Assembly (NCBI GenBank): GCA_963793275.1
Contig: CAWBZL010000003.1
Span: 372,001 to 436,000 of the forward strand
Reading direction: 5' to 3'
DNA: 64,000 nucleotides
From: Marinirhabdus sp963793275
Lineage (GTDB): Bacteria; Bacteroidota; Bacteroidia; Flavobacteriales; Flavobacteriaceae
The notes beneath the pieces were generated by a model, which saw nothing but the letters and a program-made list of their open reading frames with translations, was not told the DNA's origin and did not search any database. Position numbers and translations under genes: made by a program. Each line of letters begins with the position of its first letter. The stretch's first letter is position 1. This document shows positions 8,590 to 17,710 of the stretch, one piece after another.

Positions 8590-10200
8590 ATGAACACTAC
8601 AAAATACATCTTCGTAACGGGCGGAGTATCTTCATCTCTGGGAAAAGGAATTATAGCAGCATCGCTGGCCAAATTACTGCAGGCAAGAGGATACCGCGTG
8701 ACTATCCAAAAACTGGATCCCTACATAAATGTAGATCCGGGAACTTTAAACCCGTATGAACATGGCGAATGTTACGTAACCGATGATGGAGCCGAAACCG
8801 ATCTTGATTTAGGTCACTATGAACGTTTTTTAAACGTCGCAACCTCACAGGCAAATAACGTAACTACCGGACGCATTTACCAGAGTGTGATAGAAAAAGA
8901 ACGCCGTGGTGAATTTTTGGGTAAGACCGTACAAGTTGTTCCTCATATTACAAACGAAATTAAAGAACGCATCCAGATCCTGGGAAAGAGCGGCGATTAC
9001 GATATAGTGATTACCGAAATTGGCGGAACCGTTGGAGATATTGAGTCTTTACCATATATAGAATCTGTAAGACAGCTTAAGTGGGAATTGGGAGACGATA
9101 ATGCTTTAGTGATTCACTTAACATTGGTGCCGTATCTTTCGGCAGCTGGTGAATTAAAAACCAAACCAACACAACACTCTGTAAAGACACTCATGGAAAG
9201 CGGTATAAGAGCCGATATTTTAGTGTGCCGTACCGAACACGAGTTAAGTGACGACCTACGTAAAAAATTAGCACTGTTCTGTAACGTGCAAAAGGAAGCT
9301 GTGATCCAATCTATAGATGCTTCCACTATCTACGATGTTCCCAATTTGATGTTGGAAGAAGGGCTGGACAAGGTGACGCTTTCAAAATTAAATATGAAAG
9401 ATGACACGGAGCCGGATCTCACACAATGGAACCAGTTTTTGCAACGTCATAAAAACCCGAAAGGAAATGTTTCCATAGGTTTAATAGGTAAGTATGTAGA
9501 ACTACAGGATAGCTATAAGTCTATCTTGGAGGCATTCATACACGCCGGAGCCGAAAATGAAGTGAAAGTAAATGTGGTTTCTATCCATTCTGAACATATT
9601 GACCCAATTAACATCGCAGAACAATTTCACGGGCTGGATGGTATTTTGGTAGCCCCTGGTTTTGGGGAACGCGGTATTGAAGGAAAAGTAGAGGCCGTGA
9701 AATATGCCCGTACCAACGATATTCCTTTCCTCGGAATTTGTTTAGGAATGCAAATGGCAGTGATTGAATACAGCCGCAATGTTCTTGGATTAGCAAATGC
9801 AAACTCCAGCGAAATGAGTAAACATACAGACCATCCCGTCATTAATTTGATGGAAGAACAAAAAAACATTACAGATATGGGTGGCACGATGCGTTTAGGT
9901 GCCTGGGATTGTGCTTTGGAAGAACATAGTATTGTTGGCAAAGTGTACGAAGACGATATTATCCAGGAACGTCACCGTCACCGTTATGAATATAACAATG
10001 CCTATCGTGATCAATTAGAAGCGGCAGGCCTTAAGGCTACAGGAATAAATCCAAAAACAGGACTGGTAGAGATTGTTGAAATACCAGGACACCCCTGGTT
10101 TGTGGGAGTACAATATCATCCTGAATATAAAAGTACGGTTGCCAATCCGCACCCGTTGTTTGTAGCATTTGTAAAAGCTGCTCACGAACACTCAAAATAA
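8590..10200 (+). CDS. pyrG: CTP synthase
   Basis: Converts UTP to CTP with ATP and glutamine; cytoplasmic, forms tetramers and filaments. The N-terminal synthetase domain begins KYIFVTGGVSSSLGKGI, followed by DPYINVDPGTLNPYEHGE. The C-terminal glutamine amidotransferase domain has the nucleophile Cys in GICLGMQ and the His/Glu pair in VQYHPEY. The length of 536 residues is standard. A strong -7 box precedes it, and yidC follows after about 200 bases; the pyrG-yidC order is common in flavobacteria. Confidence 0.98.
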   Translation: MNTTKYIFVTGGVSSSLGKGIIAASLAKLLQARGYRVTIQKLDPYINVDPGTLNPYEHGECYVTDDGAETDLDLGHYERFLNVATSQANNVTTGRIYQSVIEKERRGEFLGKTVQVVPHITNEIKERIQILGKSGDYDIVITEIGGTVGDIESLPYIESVRQLKWELGDDNALVIHLTLVPYLSAAGELKTKPTQHSVKTLMESGIRADILVCRTEHELSDDLRKKLALFCNVQKEAVIQSIDASTIYDVPNLMLEEGLDKVTLSKLNMKDDTEPDLTQWNQFLQRHKNPKGNVSIGLIGKYVELQDSYKSILEAFIHAGAENEVKVNVVSIHSEHIDPINIAEQFHGLDGILVAPGFGERGIEGKVEAVKYARTNDIPFLGICLGMQMAVIEYSRNVLGLANANSSEMSKHTDHPVINLMEEQKNITDMGGTMRLGAWDCALEEHSIVGKVYEDDIIQERHRHRYEYNNAYRDQLEAAGLKATGINPKTGLVEIVEIPGHPWFVGVQYHPEYKSTVANPHPLFVAFVKAAHEHSK

Positions 10201-10277
10201 AAACAAGACAATGTGTCGCTTTATTCAGTTAGGGCGAAGTTGTTGTTAAAAAAGATAATTGAAATTACCTGTGTCTG

Positions 10278-10307
10278 GTTGAGTACTTTGACAGGCTCAG
10301 TATAAAC
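10278..10307. repeat. REP-like intergenic element, copy 1
   Basis: The stretch reads gttgagtactttgacaggct and continues cagtataaac. It contains the TGAG...CTCA inverted ends and resembles the dispersed short palindromic elements (ttcgaca/ggctcag type) found between genes in many flavobacteria. A second, different element of this kind lies 80 bases downstream. Assignment rests on recall of such elements, not on a search. Confidence 0.45.
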
Positions 10308-10386
10308 TGAATTAGTTAGATTCTAACAATAAAATTAAAATTTCAGAATTTATTCTGAATACATAAATTAAAAAAACCGTCAACTG

Positions 10387-10410
10387 CATGTTGAGCGGAG
10401 TCGAAACATG
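10387..10410. repeat. REP-like palindrome covering the yidC start codon
   Basis: A 24-base element with 6-bp perfect inverted ends, CATGTT and AACATG, around the core gagcggagtcga. The same gcggagtcgaa core occurs at 47969-47980. The final ATG of the right arm (10408-10410) is the yidC start codon, so the repeat supplies the translation start. Confidence 0.6.
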
Positions 10411-12282
10411 GAAGAAAAAAAGTTTGATAAAAATTCGCTGATTGGGTTCTTAATTATTGGAGCTATCCTTATCTGGATGCTTTATATGAATAAAAATGAA
10501 GAAGCCAAAGACGAAGTTACTACAGAAGATATAGCGGACGAGACTACGAACGTTCAGGATACTACCACCACAAAGCAAATTACACCCGCTGAAATTAATA
10601 CGGCTTCGGCAACAGATTCTGTGGCCGTGGAAGGCTTAAAAAACAGATTAGGATCTTTTGCGTATTCCGGGACGCTACCTTCGGCAACAGATAATGTTAC
10701 TACCATTGAAAATGATGTGCTTACGCTAAAAGTAAGTAACAAAGGAGGATATGTAATTGAAGCAAAACTGAAAGACCATACCACCTACACGGGAGAACAT
10801 GTATACCTGATAAAAGATGGTAATAACGATTTTAACCTTCAGTTTACTGCTGAAAATAGATTGTTGAACACCAGAGATCTCTATTTTGAACCTTCAGTAA
10901 CCAAAAGCGGAGAGAATAAGGTGCTTACGATGCGTTTAAAAGCGGGAGCAGATTCTTTTATTGAATATAGGTACGAACTAAAGCCAACAGATTATATGTT
11001 GGATTTCAGCATAAAATCGCAAGGCTTAAACGGTGTTATGGATACATCTTCCCCCATATATTTAGATTGGAGTTTGAAGGGCTACCGTCACGCAAAGAGT
11101 ATTTCTTACGAGAATAGATATTCCAGATTAACCTATGAGCATGATGATGAGGATTATAGCAAACTGGATCCTACAGGTGAAGATGCTGAGGTAGAGAAAG
11201 GTGTAAACTGGATGAATTTCCGTCAGCATTTCTTTAGCTCTATGTTATTAACGGATACTCCTTTTAAAGAAGTGTCATTTTCTTCTCTGGATTATGTGCT
11301 GGATGAAGAAGTAGATACTGTATTTACCAAACAATACGGGGCAAAAATTTTAATTGAACCAAAAGGTGGTGCCTTAGCTGAGAATATGAATATGTACTAC
11401 GGTCCAACCGATTATAAGATATTCAACGACTACGATAGAAATCTGGATGAAGCCATGCCGTTGGGATGGGGTATTTTCGGAATGATTAATAAGTACGTGG
11501 TAATTCCGTTATTTGGTTTATTGAGTGGTTTCTTACCGGCAGGAATTGCAATTATTATGTTGACGGTATTAATAAAACTGGCACTGTCTCCGGTTCAATA
11601 CAAGCAATATTTATCTCAGGCAAAAATGAAGGTTTTAAAGCCAGAAATTGATGAGATTAAGAAAAAACACGAAGGGAATAGTATGAAGATTCAGCAGGAA
11701 ACGATGAAACTTCAGAATATTGCCGGAGCCAGTCCTTTGAAGGGTTGTTTGCCCGCCATATTGCAAATTCCGGTGTTCTACGCCTTGTTTACATTTTTTC
11801 CAACGGCCTTTGCGTTGCGACAGAAAGGATTTCTATGGGCGGAGGACTTGAGTAGTTACGATACTATTGCAGAGCTTCCTTTTCACATTCCGTTTTATGG
11901 AGATCACGTAAGTTTATTCCCAATCTTAGCGTCTATCGCCATTGGTGCGTATATGATTATGAGTACAGGACAAAGTATGCAAGCCCAGCAGCAGCCCGGA
12001 ATGCCTAATATGAAGTTCTTAATGTATCTTTCTCCGTTGTTTATGTTAGTTTTCTTTAACAACTACGCGAGTGGATTATCCTTGTATTACCTTACCTCCA
12101 ATCTTATTACCATTGGTATTATGTTGGTGATTAAAAACTACATTATAGACGAGGATAAAATTCACGCACAGATTCAGGTGAATAAGAAGAAGCCTAAAAA
12201 GCAAAATCGTTTTCAACGTAAAATGGCAGATATGATGGAGCAAGCCGAAGAACAGAAAAAGGCTCAGAAAAAGAAGAAGTAA
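10408..12282 (+). CDS. yidC: Membrane protein insertase YidC
   Basis: Inserts and folds inner-membrane proteins, alone or with Sec. The 624-residue protein has the Gram-negative layout: an N-terminal membrane anchor (about residues 10-27), a large periplasmic beta-sandwich domain to about residue 350, and the conserved C-terminal five-helix insertase core. That core includes LSPVQYKQYLSQAKMK and the LKGCLPAILQIPVFYALF segment. The basic tail (KKKPKKQNRFQRKMADMMEQ) fits ribosome contact. The start codon lies in a REP-like palindrome. It follows pyrG in the same orientation. Confidence 0.97.
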   Translation: MEEKKFDKNSLIGFLIIGAILIWMLYMNKNEEAKDEVTTEDIADETTNVQDTTTTKQITPAEINTASATDSVAVEGLKNRLGSFAYSGTLPSATDNVTTIENDVLTLKVSNKGGYVIEAKLKDHTTYTGEHVYLIKDGNNDFNLQFTAENRLLNTRDLYFEPSVTKSGENKVLTMRLKAGADSFIEYRYELKPTDYMLDFSIKSQGLNGVMDTSSPIYLDWSLKGYRHAKSISYENRYSRLTYEHDDEDYSKLDPTGEDAEVEKGVNWMNFRQHFFSSMLLTDTPFKEVSFSSLDYVLDEEVDTVFTKQYGAKILIEPKGGALAENMNMYYGPTDYKIFNDYDRNLDEAMPLGWGIFGMINKYVVIPLFGLLSGFLPAGIAIIMLTVLIKLALSPVQYKQYLSQAKMKVLKPEIDEIKKKHEGNSMKIQQETMKLQNIAGASPLKGCLPAILQIPVFYALFTFFPTAFALRQKGFLWAEDLSSYDTIAELPFHIPFYGDHVSLFPILASIAIGAYMIMSTGQSMQAQQQPGMPNMKFLMYLSPLFMLVFFNNYASGLSLYYLTSNLITIGIMLVIKNYIIDEDKIHAQIQVNKKKPKKQNRFQRKMADMMEQAEEQKKAQKKKK

Positions 12283-12496
12283 ATAGGCTTTTGTTGGTAG
12301 AGGGTAGTTGATAAGACACAACTAGAGTTGCTGGTAGTTTACGGGCTGCTTCGCTCATCTCCTGAATTTAGAAGTGCTCGTTTTGAGTATTAAAAATTCC
12401 TACCTCGAAATTGATTCTGGCATTCTTTTTGAAAAAAGAGGTTTGAGATTCAATAGAATTTCTAAACACACGTTATTTTAAAAAAAGCGCATTTCT

Positions 12497-13186
12497 ATGA
12501 TACGTATCGCCCTCATTTTTATTATCGCAATAATTTCTTCAAATACAGCAGTTGCTCAGGACATTAATAAAATGGACGACGCGGGTAAGCGACACGGTAT
12601 CTGGAAAAAATATTATTCTAATAGTAAGCAACTTCGCTACGAAGGCCAGTTTGACCACGGTAAAGAAGTGGGTACTTTTAAATTTTATTGCGAAGAATGC
12701 GGCGACAAGCCAACAACTACCAAAGACTTTAAACTAAATAGCGATATTGCCACGGTTAAATATTTCACCATTAAAGGTAAGTTAGTAAGTGAAGGCCAAA
12801 TGAGAGGCAAAGAGAGAATAGGCGAGTGGGTTTATTTTCAGAAAAAATCTAACGACATCATGAGTAAAGAAATGTATGTTGATGGAAAAATGGAAGGTGT
12901 GCAAAAAACATATTACCCCAATGGAAAATTAACTGAAGAAATAACATACATTGGAGGAGTAAAAGATGGAAATAACAACTATTATTCTCCCGAAGGCGTA
13001 TTATTAAAAAAATTGATCTACCACGACAACGAGCTACACGGTCCAGCCGAATATTATGATGCCAACGGCAATGTAACCATAAAAGGATACTACAAGAATG
13101 GTAAAAAACATGGATTGTGGCAATATTTTAAAAACGGAAAAGTAGAACTGGAAGAAACGTATCCTAAATCTCAAAAACGAGGCTAA
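12497..13186 (+). CDS. Secreted MORN-variant repeat protein (YwqK-like)
   Basis: A 229-residue protein with a signal peptide (IALIFIIAIISSNTAVAQ, cleavage after about residue 20). MORN-variant repeats fill the rest, for example GKRHGIWKKYYSNSKQLRYE, NGKLTEEITYIGGVKDG and NGKKHGLWQYFKNGKVELEE. Such proteins are often named YwqK-family antitoxins by automatic annotation. No toxin gene is adjacent, and the export signal makes an antitoxin role unlikely. The likely role is as a secreted or periplasmic scaffold, function unknown. It lies downstream of yidC after 214 bases that hold no other gene. Confidence 0.8.
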   Translation: MIRIALIFIIAIISSNTAVAQDINKMDDAGKRHGIWKKYYSNSKQLRYEGQFDHGKEVGTFKFYCEECGDKPTTTKDFKLNSDIATVKYFTIKGKLVSEGQMRGKERIGEWVYFQKKSNDIMSKEMYVDGKMEGVQKTYYPNGKLTEEITYIGGVKDGNNNYYSPEGVLLKKLIYHDNELHGPAEYYDANGNVTIKGYYKNGKKHGLWQYFKNGKVELEETYPKSQKRG

Positions 13187-13339
13187 TGATCCAGTTTTAA
13201 CACAATTCTGTTTATTTTCTTTTTTTTTAATATCAGATTAACAAACCTGTTAATCTTCGGTTAAACTCATTCATATCAACATCCATTTTTTAATTGAGTT
13301 CGTAACTTTTATTAAGAACGAATTATAATTAATTAAAAA

Positions 13340-16294
13340 ATGCTGAAAATGAAAAATTTTACAAAACTATTCACTGTGCTTATAACACTGTGTTTAACAA
13401 CGCCATTAGTTGCTCAGGTAACTAATGGAAACGATAGCGGAGCAGGCTCTTTACGAGATGAAATTGCCAACGCAACCGCTGGTGATGAAATTACCTTTGG
13501 AATTTTAGTTACTAACGTAAATCTCGATAGTGAGATAGTTATTGACAAAGAACTTACCATTACAGGTCCTTTATTAGGAGTAACTATTGATGCCGATAAC
13601 AATAGCAGGATATTTAATATCACATCTGGTCCGGTTATTTTAGACGGACTAACGCTTACTAATGGTACTGCCGAAGATGGTGGTGCTCTTTATATTACAA
13701 ATTCATCTGTAACTATAAATAATTCTACAATAAGTAACAGTACTGCTAACGGAGCTTCAGGCTCAGGTGGCGGTATTTTTGTAGATACTGGTGGTACGCT
13801 CGCTGTGTCAGATTCTGAAATATCTGGAAACCTGGCTAATCGCGCTGGTGGTGGAATTGAAGACAATTCCGGAGCAGGATTAGATATAATTATACAAGAC
13901 GTACTATTCGAAAATAATAATGCAGGGGTTAGTCCAGCCACAGCAGCGCCTGGTAATGGCGGTGCTTTGCACGTAACCGGACCCGGAGATGTAGCTATTA
14001 CTTCAAGTACTTTTAATGGCAATATTGCAGCCGCAGAAGGTGGGGGACTTTGGAATGGTTCCGGCGAAATGACCATAGATGATACTACCATAGATGGAAA
14101 CACTGCAAGTGGAAATGACGCAGACCAGGGTGGTGGCGGTGTTTACAACCTTAGCGGAACACTTATAATTACGAACGGAACAATAATTTCCAACAACACA
14201 GCCGATGGAGCATCGGGTTCAGGAGGAGGAATTCTGAATGACGTTGGAGCAACACTTACTGTTGAAGATTCAGAAATTAGTGAAAACAGCGCAAGAAGAG
14301 CTGGTGGTGGAATAGAAGATAATTCCGGAGCAGGAACAACCGTAACACTTAACAATGTTGCACTTAATGACAATGAAACCACAACTGCTCCGGGAAATGG
14401 TGGAGGACTTCACATAACTGGCGATGGAGATGCAGATATTTTCGAAAGTACTGTAAATAATAATATTGCTGCTGCTGAAGGTGGCGGACTTTGGAACGGT
14501 GCTGGAACAATGACTATAGAAAATACTCTAATAGATGGTAATTCTGCTTTTGGAAACGATGCAGACCAGGGAGGTGGAGGAATCTACAACCTTAGCGGTA
14601 TAGTAACAATTACGGGCGGAACTGTAATTTCAAATAATATCGCCGATGGAACATCAGGTTCCGGAGGAGGAATTTTGAACGATGTTGGTGCAACTCTTAC
14701 CATTGAAAATTCTGAAATTAGCGGAAATACCTCTAACCGAGCGGGTGGAGGAATTGAAGATAACTCTGGTGTAGCCTCTTCTGTAACCTTAACAGGAGTA
14801 GATCTTATAGATAATGAAACAATGACCATGCCGGGTAATGGTGGTGGATTGCATATTTCTGGTGATGGAAATATTACAATTGCCGACAGTTTCGTAGCAA
14901 ATAATACTGCCGGACAAGAAGGTGGAGGACTTTGGAACAGCGTTGGAATTATGACAATTACCAATAGTGAAATTGATGGAAATATCGCTTTAGGTAATGA
15001 TGCAGACGATGGTGGTGCAGGTGTTTTTAATAATGGTGGTACTTTAAATATTTCTGATGCTACAATAATTAGTAACAATACAGCTACCGGAACTTCGGCT
15101 TCGGGAGGCGGATTGTTAAGTATTGACGGAGTCGTTACTATTACCGATGTATCTTTTGACGGAAATTCTGCCAACAGAGCTGGTGGTGCCATAGAAATTG
15201 TGGATGGAACATTAGATTTTGTCACTTCAGAAATGATTAACAACGATGTAAATGATGTTGCTGGTACTGCTAACCCAGGAAATGGAGGTGGATTACATAT
15301 TACTGGAATGAACAGTACAGTAACTATTAATGAGGCAACTATTCAGGGAAATATTGCAGGTAATGAAGGTGGTGGTTTATGGAACCAGGTTGGAACTACT
15401 ATGAATATTAATAAAACTACCATAGACGCTAACATAGCCAACGGCGCTGGTGGTGGCGGTGTATATAATAATGGAGGTGATACTAACATAGATCAAAGTG
15501 TACTTTCCAGTAATAATGCTACAACAGATGTTGGTGGAGGTATTTTAAACAATGTTGGAATCCTGGATATTAGAAGAAGTACGTTGTCTGCAAACACTGC
15601 GGCAACCGATGGAGGAGGACTTTTCAACAATGCAACTGCAACAGTAAATGCTGTCACAATTACTTTAAACACAGCCGTTGTGAATGGTGGAGGAATTAAT
15701 GGAGTTGCAAATACTCAGGTAAAAAACTCGATCATAGCAGAAAATGCCGCAGGTTCTGGAGTAGATGTTGATGGACTTTTTGTCTCAAATGATTATAACT
15801 TAATTGGAACAGACGATACTAATTCGTTTCCGGAAATGGCTAACGATATTGAAGAAGTTACTGTGCTCCTAGGACCACTTTCAGATAACGGAGGAGATAC
15901 CTTTACTCACGAACTCTTAGAGGGAAGCCCGGGAATTGATGCCGGAGATCCAAGCGATATTTTTACGGACCAGAGAAGTTTTACTATTGTGAATACTCGT
16001 GATATTGGCGCCTATGAAAGAGGAGGTGTTCTGGGAATTACTGATGCAGAATTAAATAACATTAGTACGTTATATCCAAACCCCAATAATGGAACATTTA
16101 CTATTGAAATAGCTTCTTCAGTAACAGGTATAATCAACTATCAGGTTATTTCTATTTCAGGTAGAATTATTAAAAATGCAACACTTACCACTGGAACTAA
16201 TCGCATTGATATGTCATTACCTACTGGAATGTATTTAGTGAATATTGAAGTTGATGGAGCAAGAAGCACACATAAAATGCTTATAAATAAATAA
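13340..16294 (+). CDS. T9SS-exported right-handed beta-helix repeat protein
   Basis: The 984-residue protein starts with a signal peptide (about residues 1-26, ending LVAQ). It is then almost entirely made of short GGG(I/L)-type beta-helix coils, as in Pmp-like and pectate-lyase-like helices. A larger unit of 146-152 residues is repeated four times; the unit boundary (AGGGIEDNSG or a variant) occurs at DNA positions 13844, 14300, 14741 and 15179. The last ~75 residues form a type A T9SS sorting domain (TLYPNPNNGTFTIE ... GMYLVNIEVDG ... KMLINK), so the protein is exported across the outer membrane and probably surface-attached. No polysaccharide-lyase catalytic residues are evident. A structural or adhesive role is the best inference. 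An initial ATG at 13340 and another at 13349 are both possible starts. Confidence 0.85.
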   Translation: MLKMKNFTKLFTVLITLCLTTPLVAQVTNGNDSGAGSLRDEIANATAGDEITFGILVTNVNLDSEIVIDKELTITGPLLGVTIDADNNSRIFNITSGPVILDGLTLTNGTAEDGGALYITNSSVTINNSTISNSTANGASGSGGGIFVDTGGTLAVSDSEISGNLANRAGGGIEDNSGAGLDIIIQDVLFENNNAGVSPATAAPGNGGALHVTGPGDVAITSSTFNGNIAAAEGGGLWNGSGEMTIDDTTIDGNTASGNDADQGGGGVYNLSGTLIITNGTIISNNTADGASGSGGGILNDVGATLTVEDSEISENSARRAGGGIEDNSGAGTTVTLNNVALNDNETTTAPGNGGGLHITGDGDADIFESTVNNNIAAAEGGGLWNGAGTMTIENTLIDGNSAFGNDADQGGGGIYNLSGIVTITGGTVISNNIADGTSGSGGGILNDVGATLTIENSEISGNTSNRAGGGIEDNSGVASSVTLTGVDLIDNETMTMPGNGGGLHISGDGNITIADSFVANNTAGQEGGGLWNSVGIMTITNSEIDGNIALGNDADDGGAGVFNNGGTLNISDATIISNNTATGTSASGGGLLSIDGVVTITDVSFDGNSANRAGGAIEIVDGTLDFVTSEMINNDVNDVAGTANPGNGGGLHITGMNSTVTINEATIQGNIAGNEGGGLWNQVGTTMNINKTTIDANIANGAGGGGVYNNGGDTNIDQSVLSSNNATTDVGGGILNNVGILDIRRSTLSANTAATDGGGLFNNATATVNAVTITLNTAVVNGGGINGVANTQVKNSIIAENAAGSGVDVDGLFVSNDYNLIGTDDTNSFPEMANDIEEVTVLLGPLSDNGGDTFTHELLEGSPGIDAGDPSDIFTDQRSFTIVNTRDIGAYERGGVLGITDAELNNISTLYPNPNNGTFTIEIASSVTGIINYQVISISGRIIKNATLTTGTNRIDMSLPTGMYLVNIEVDGARSTHKMLINK

Positions 16295-16323
16295 CTCTTT
16301 ATTTATTGCAAAATAGTAAGAAG

Positions 16324-16357
16324 CAAAGCTCTGATTTTAAACAAAGTCAGAGCTTTG
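16324..16357 (+). terminator. Terminator-like hairpin after the beta-helix gene
   Basis: A perfect 11-bp stem (CAAAGCTCTGA at 16324-16334 with its complement at 16347-16357) and a 12-base loop, placed 30 bases after the stop codon. The following sequence (tgttatttg) is only moderately T-rich. Confidence 0.6.
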
Positions 16358-16464
16358 TTATTTGAAAGATTATATTGTCTTAAAAATTAGACGGGTTATA
16401 ATGTGAGTCAATACAGCTATTATATATTGGAATTTCGTTTTATGAATTTTTGAACTTCACATCG

Positions 16465-16472
16465 TATCTTTG
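16465..16472 (+). promoter_or_regulatory. -7 promoter box of mnmA (TATCTTTG)
   Basis: TATCTTTG fits TAnnTTTG exactly and lies eight bases before the ATG at 16481. A TTG at 16450-16452 is too close (12-base spacing) to be a convincing -33 element. Confidence 0.6.
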
Positions 16473-16480
16473 CAACCACA

Positions 16481-17683
16481 ATGAAAAAGAAACAACGTGT
16501 AGTAGTAGGTTTAAGCGGGGGAGTAGATTCCAGCGTGGCTGCCTATTTGCTGAAGGAACAAGGGTATGAAGTCATTGGCCTGTTTATGAAAAACTGGCAT
16601 GATGATACTGTGACAATATCTGATGAGTGCCCGTGGCTGGAAGACAGTAACGATGCTATGCTGGTAGCGCAAAAATTAGGGATTCCCTTTCAAACAGTGG
16701 ATCTAAGTGAACAATACAAAGAACGTATTGTGGACTATATGTTTCGCGAATATAAAATGGGACGTACCCCAAACCCGGACGTACTTTGTAACAGAGAGAT
16801 AAAGTTTGATGTCTTTATGAAGATAGCGATCAACCTGGGAGCAGATTTTGTGGCGACAGGACATTACTGCCGAACTTCAACAACATTAACGACAAAGGAC
16901 GGTAAAGAACAAAAAATACATCATTTATTGGCCGGGAAAGACCCTAATAAGGATCAGTCGTACTTTTTATGTCAGTTATCACAGGAGCAATTGTCAAAAA
17001 CATTATTCCCAATTGGTGAACTATTAAAGCCTGAAGTTCGGAAGATTGCAGCCGCTCAGGATTTGGTAACTGCAGAAAAAAGAGATTCTCAGGGGTTATG
17101 TTTTATCGGAAAAGTACGTTTACCGGAATTCCTCCAACAAAAACTGGCGCCTAAAGAAGGTGTTATTGTTGAGGTAGCTTCAGATTTTGATGCATATACC
17201 AATGAAACTACTATTTCAGCAGAAAATGAACTGGAATCACTTTCTGAGAAAATTCAGTATAAAAAAACTGATGGAGCGATTGTTGGTACACATCAGGGAG
17301 CACATTATTTTACCAATGGCCAGCGCAAAGGGTTAGCGGTAGGTGGAAAAAAAGAGCCACTTTTTGTAATCGCTACAGACGTTGAAGAAAATATCATTTA
17401 TACAGGCCAGGGAAAAAACCATCCGGGCCTTTACAGGCAGGGCTTATTTGTGCGTGAGGACGAAATTCATTGGGTACGGGAAGATCTTAAATTGAATATA
17501 GATGATACAATGGATGTAATGGCAAGGATACGATACCGACAACCTTTACAACAAGCAACATTACACCGCACTAATTTGGGGCTTTATGTTATCTTTACTA
17601 CACCGCAATCTGCTATCGCCGAAGGACAGTTTGTAGCTTGGTACCACGGCGAAGAATTACTGGGAAGTGGTGTCATTTCCTAA
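16481..17683 (+). CDS. mnmA: tRNA-specific 2-thiouridylase MnmA
   Basis: Adds sulfur to the wobble uridine 34 of tRNA-Lys, -Glu and -Gln, using ATP and a persulfide relay. The 400-residue protein shows the PP-loop GLSGGVDSSVAAYLL, the first catalytic Cys in NPDVLCNREIKF and the second in SQGLCFIG. ATGHY and KDQSYFL complete the family pattern. The central region (about residues 225-260) carries a longer acidic insertion than in E. coli MnmA. Its start follows a -7 box by eight bases. Confidence 0.97.
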   Translation: MKKKQRVVVGLSGGVDSSVAAYLLKEQGYEVIGLFMKNWHDDTVTISDECPWLEDSNDAMLVAQKLGIPFQTVDLSEQYKERIVDYMFREYKMGRTPNPDVLCNREIKFDVFMKIAINLGADFVATGHYCRTSTTLTTKDGKEQKIHHLLAGKDPNKDQSYFLCQLSQEQLSKTLFPIGELLKPEVRKIAAAQDLVTAEKRDSQGLCFIGKVRLPEFLQQKLAPKEGVIVEVASDFDAYTNETTISAENELESLSEKIQYKKTDGAIVGTHQGAHYFTNGQRKGLAVGGKKEPLFVIATDVEENIIYTGQGKNHPGLYRQGLFVREDEIHWVREDLKLNIDDTMDVMARIRYRQPLQQATLHRTNLGLYVIFTTPQSAIAEGQFVAWYHGEELLGSGVIS

Positions 17684-17710
17684 GAAAAAGAAAAATTAAA
17701 TTATAAGATT

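Noticed and set aside
10201..10407. A CRISPR-like array from the repeats near yidC
   Set aside because: Only two dissimilar palindromic elements occur and there is no regular spacing or cas gene.
12497..13186. YwqK antitoxin label for the MORN-like gene
   Set aside because: The protein has an export signal and no adjacent toxin, so I do not call a toxin-antitoxin system.
13235..13256. Hairpin AGATTAAC/GTTAATCT upstream of the beta-helix gene, as a terminator
   Set aside because: The T run lies before the stem on the plus strand and the following sequence is not T-rich, so it does not have terminator layout.
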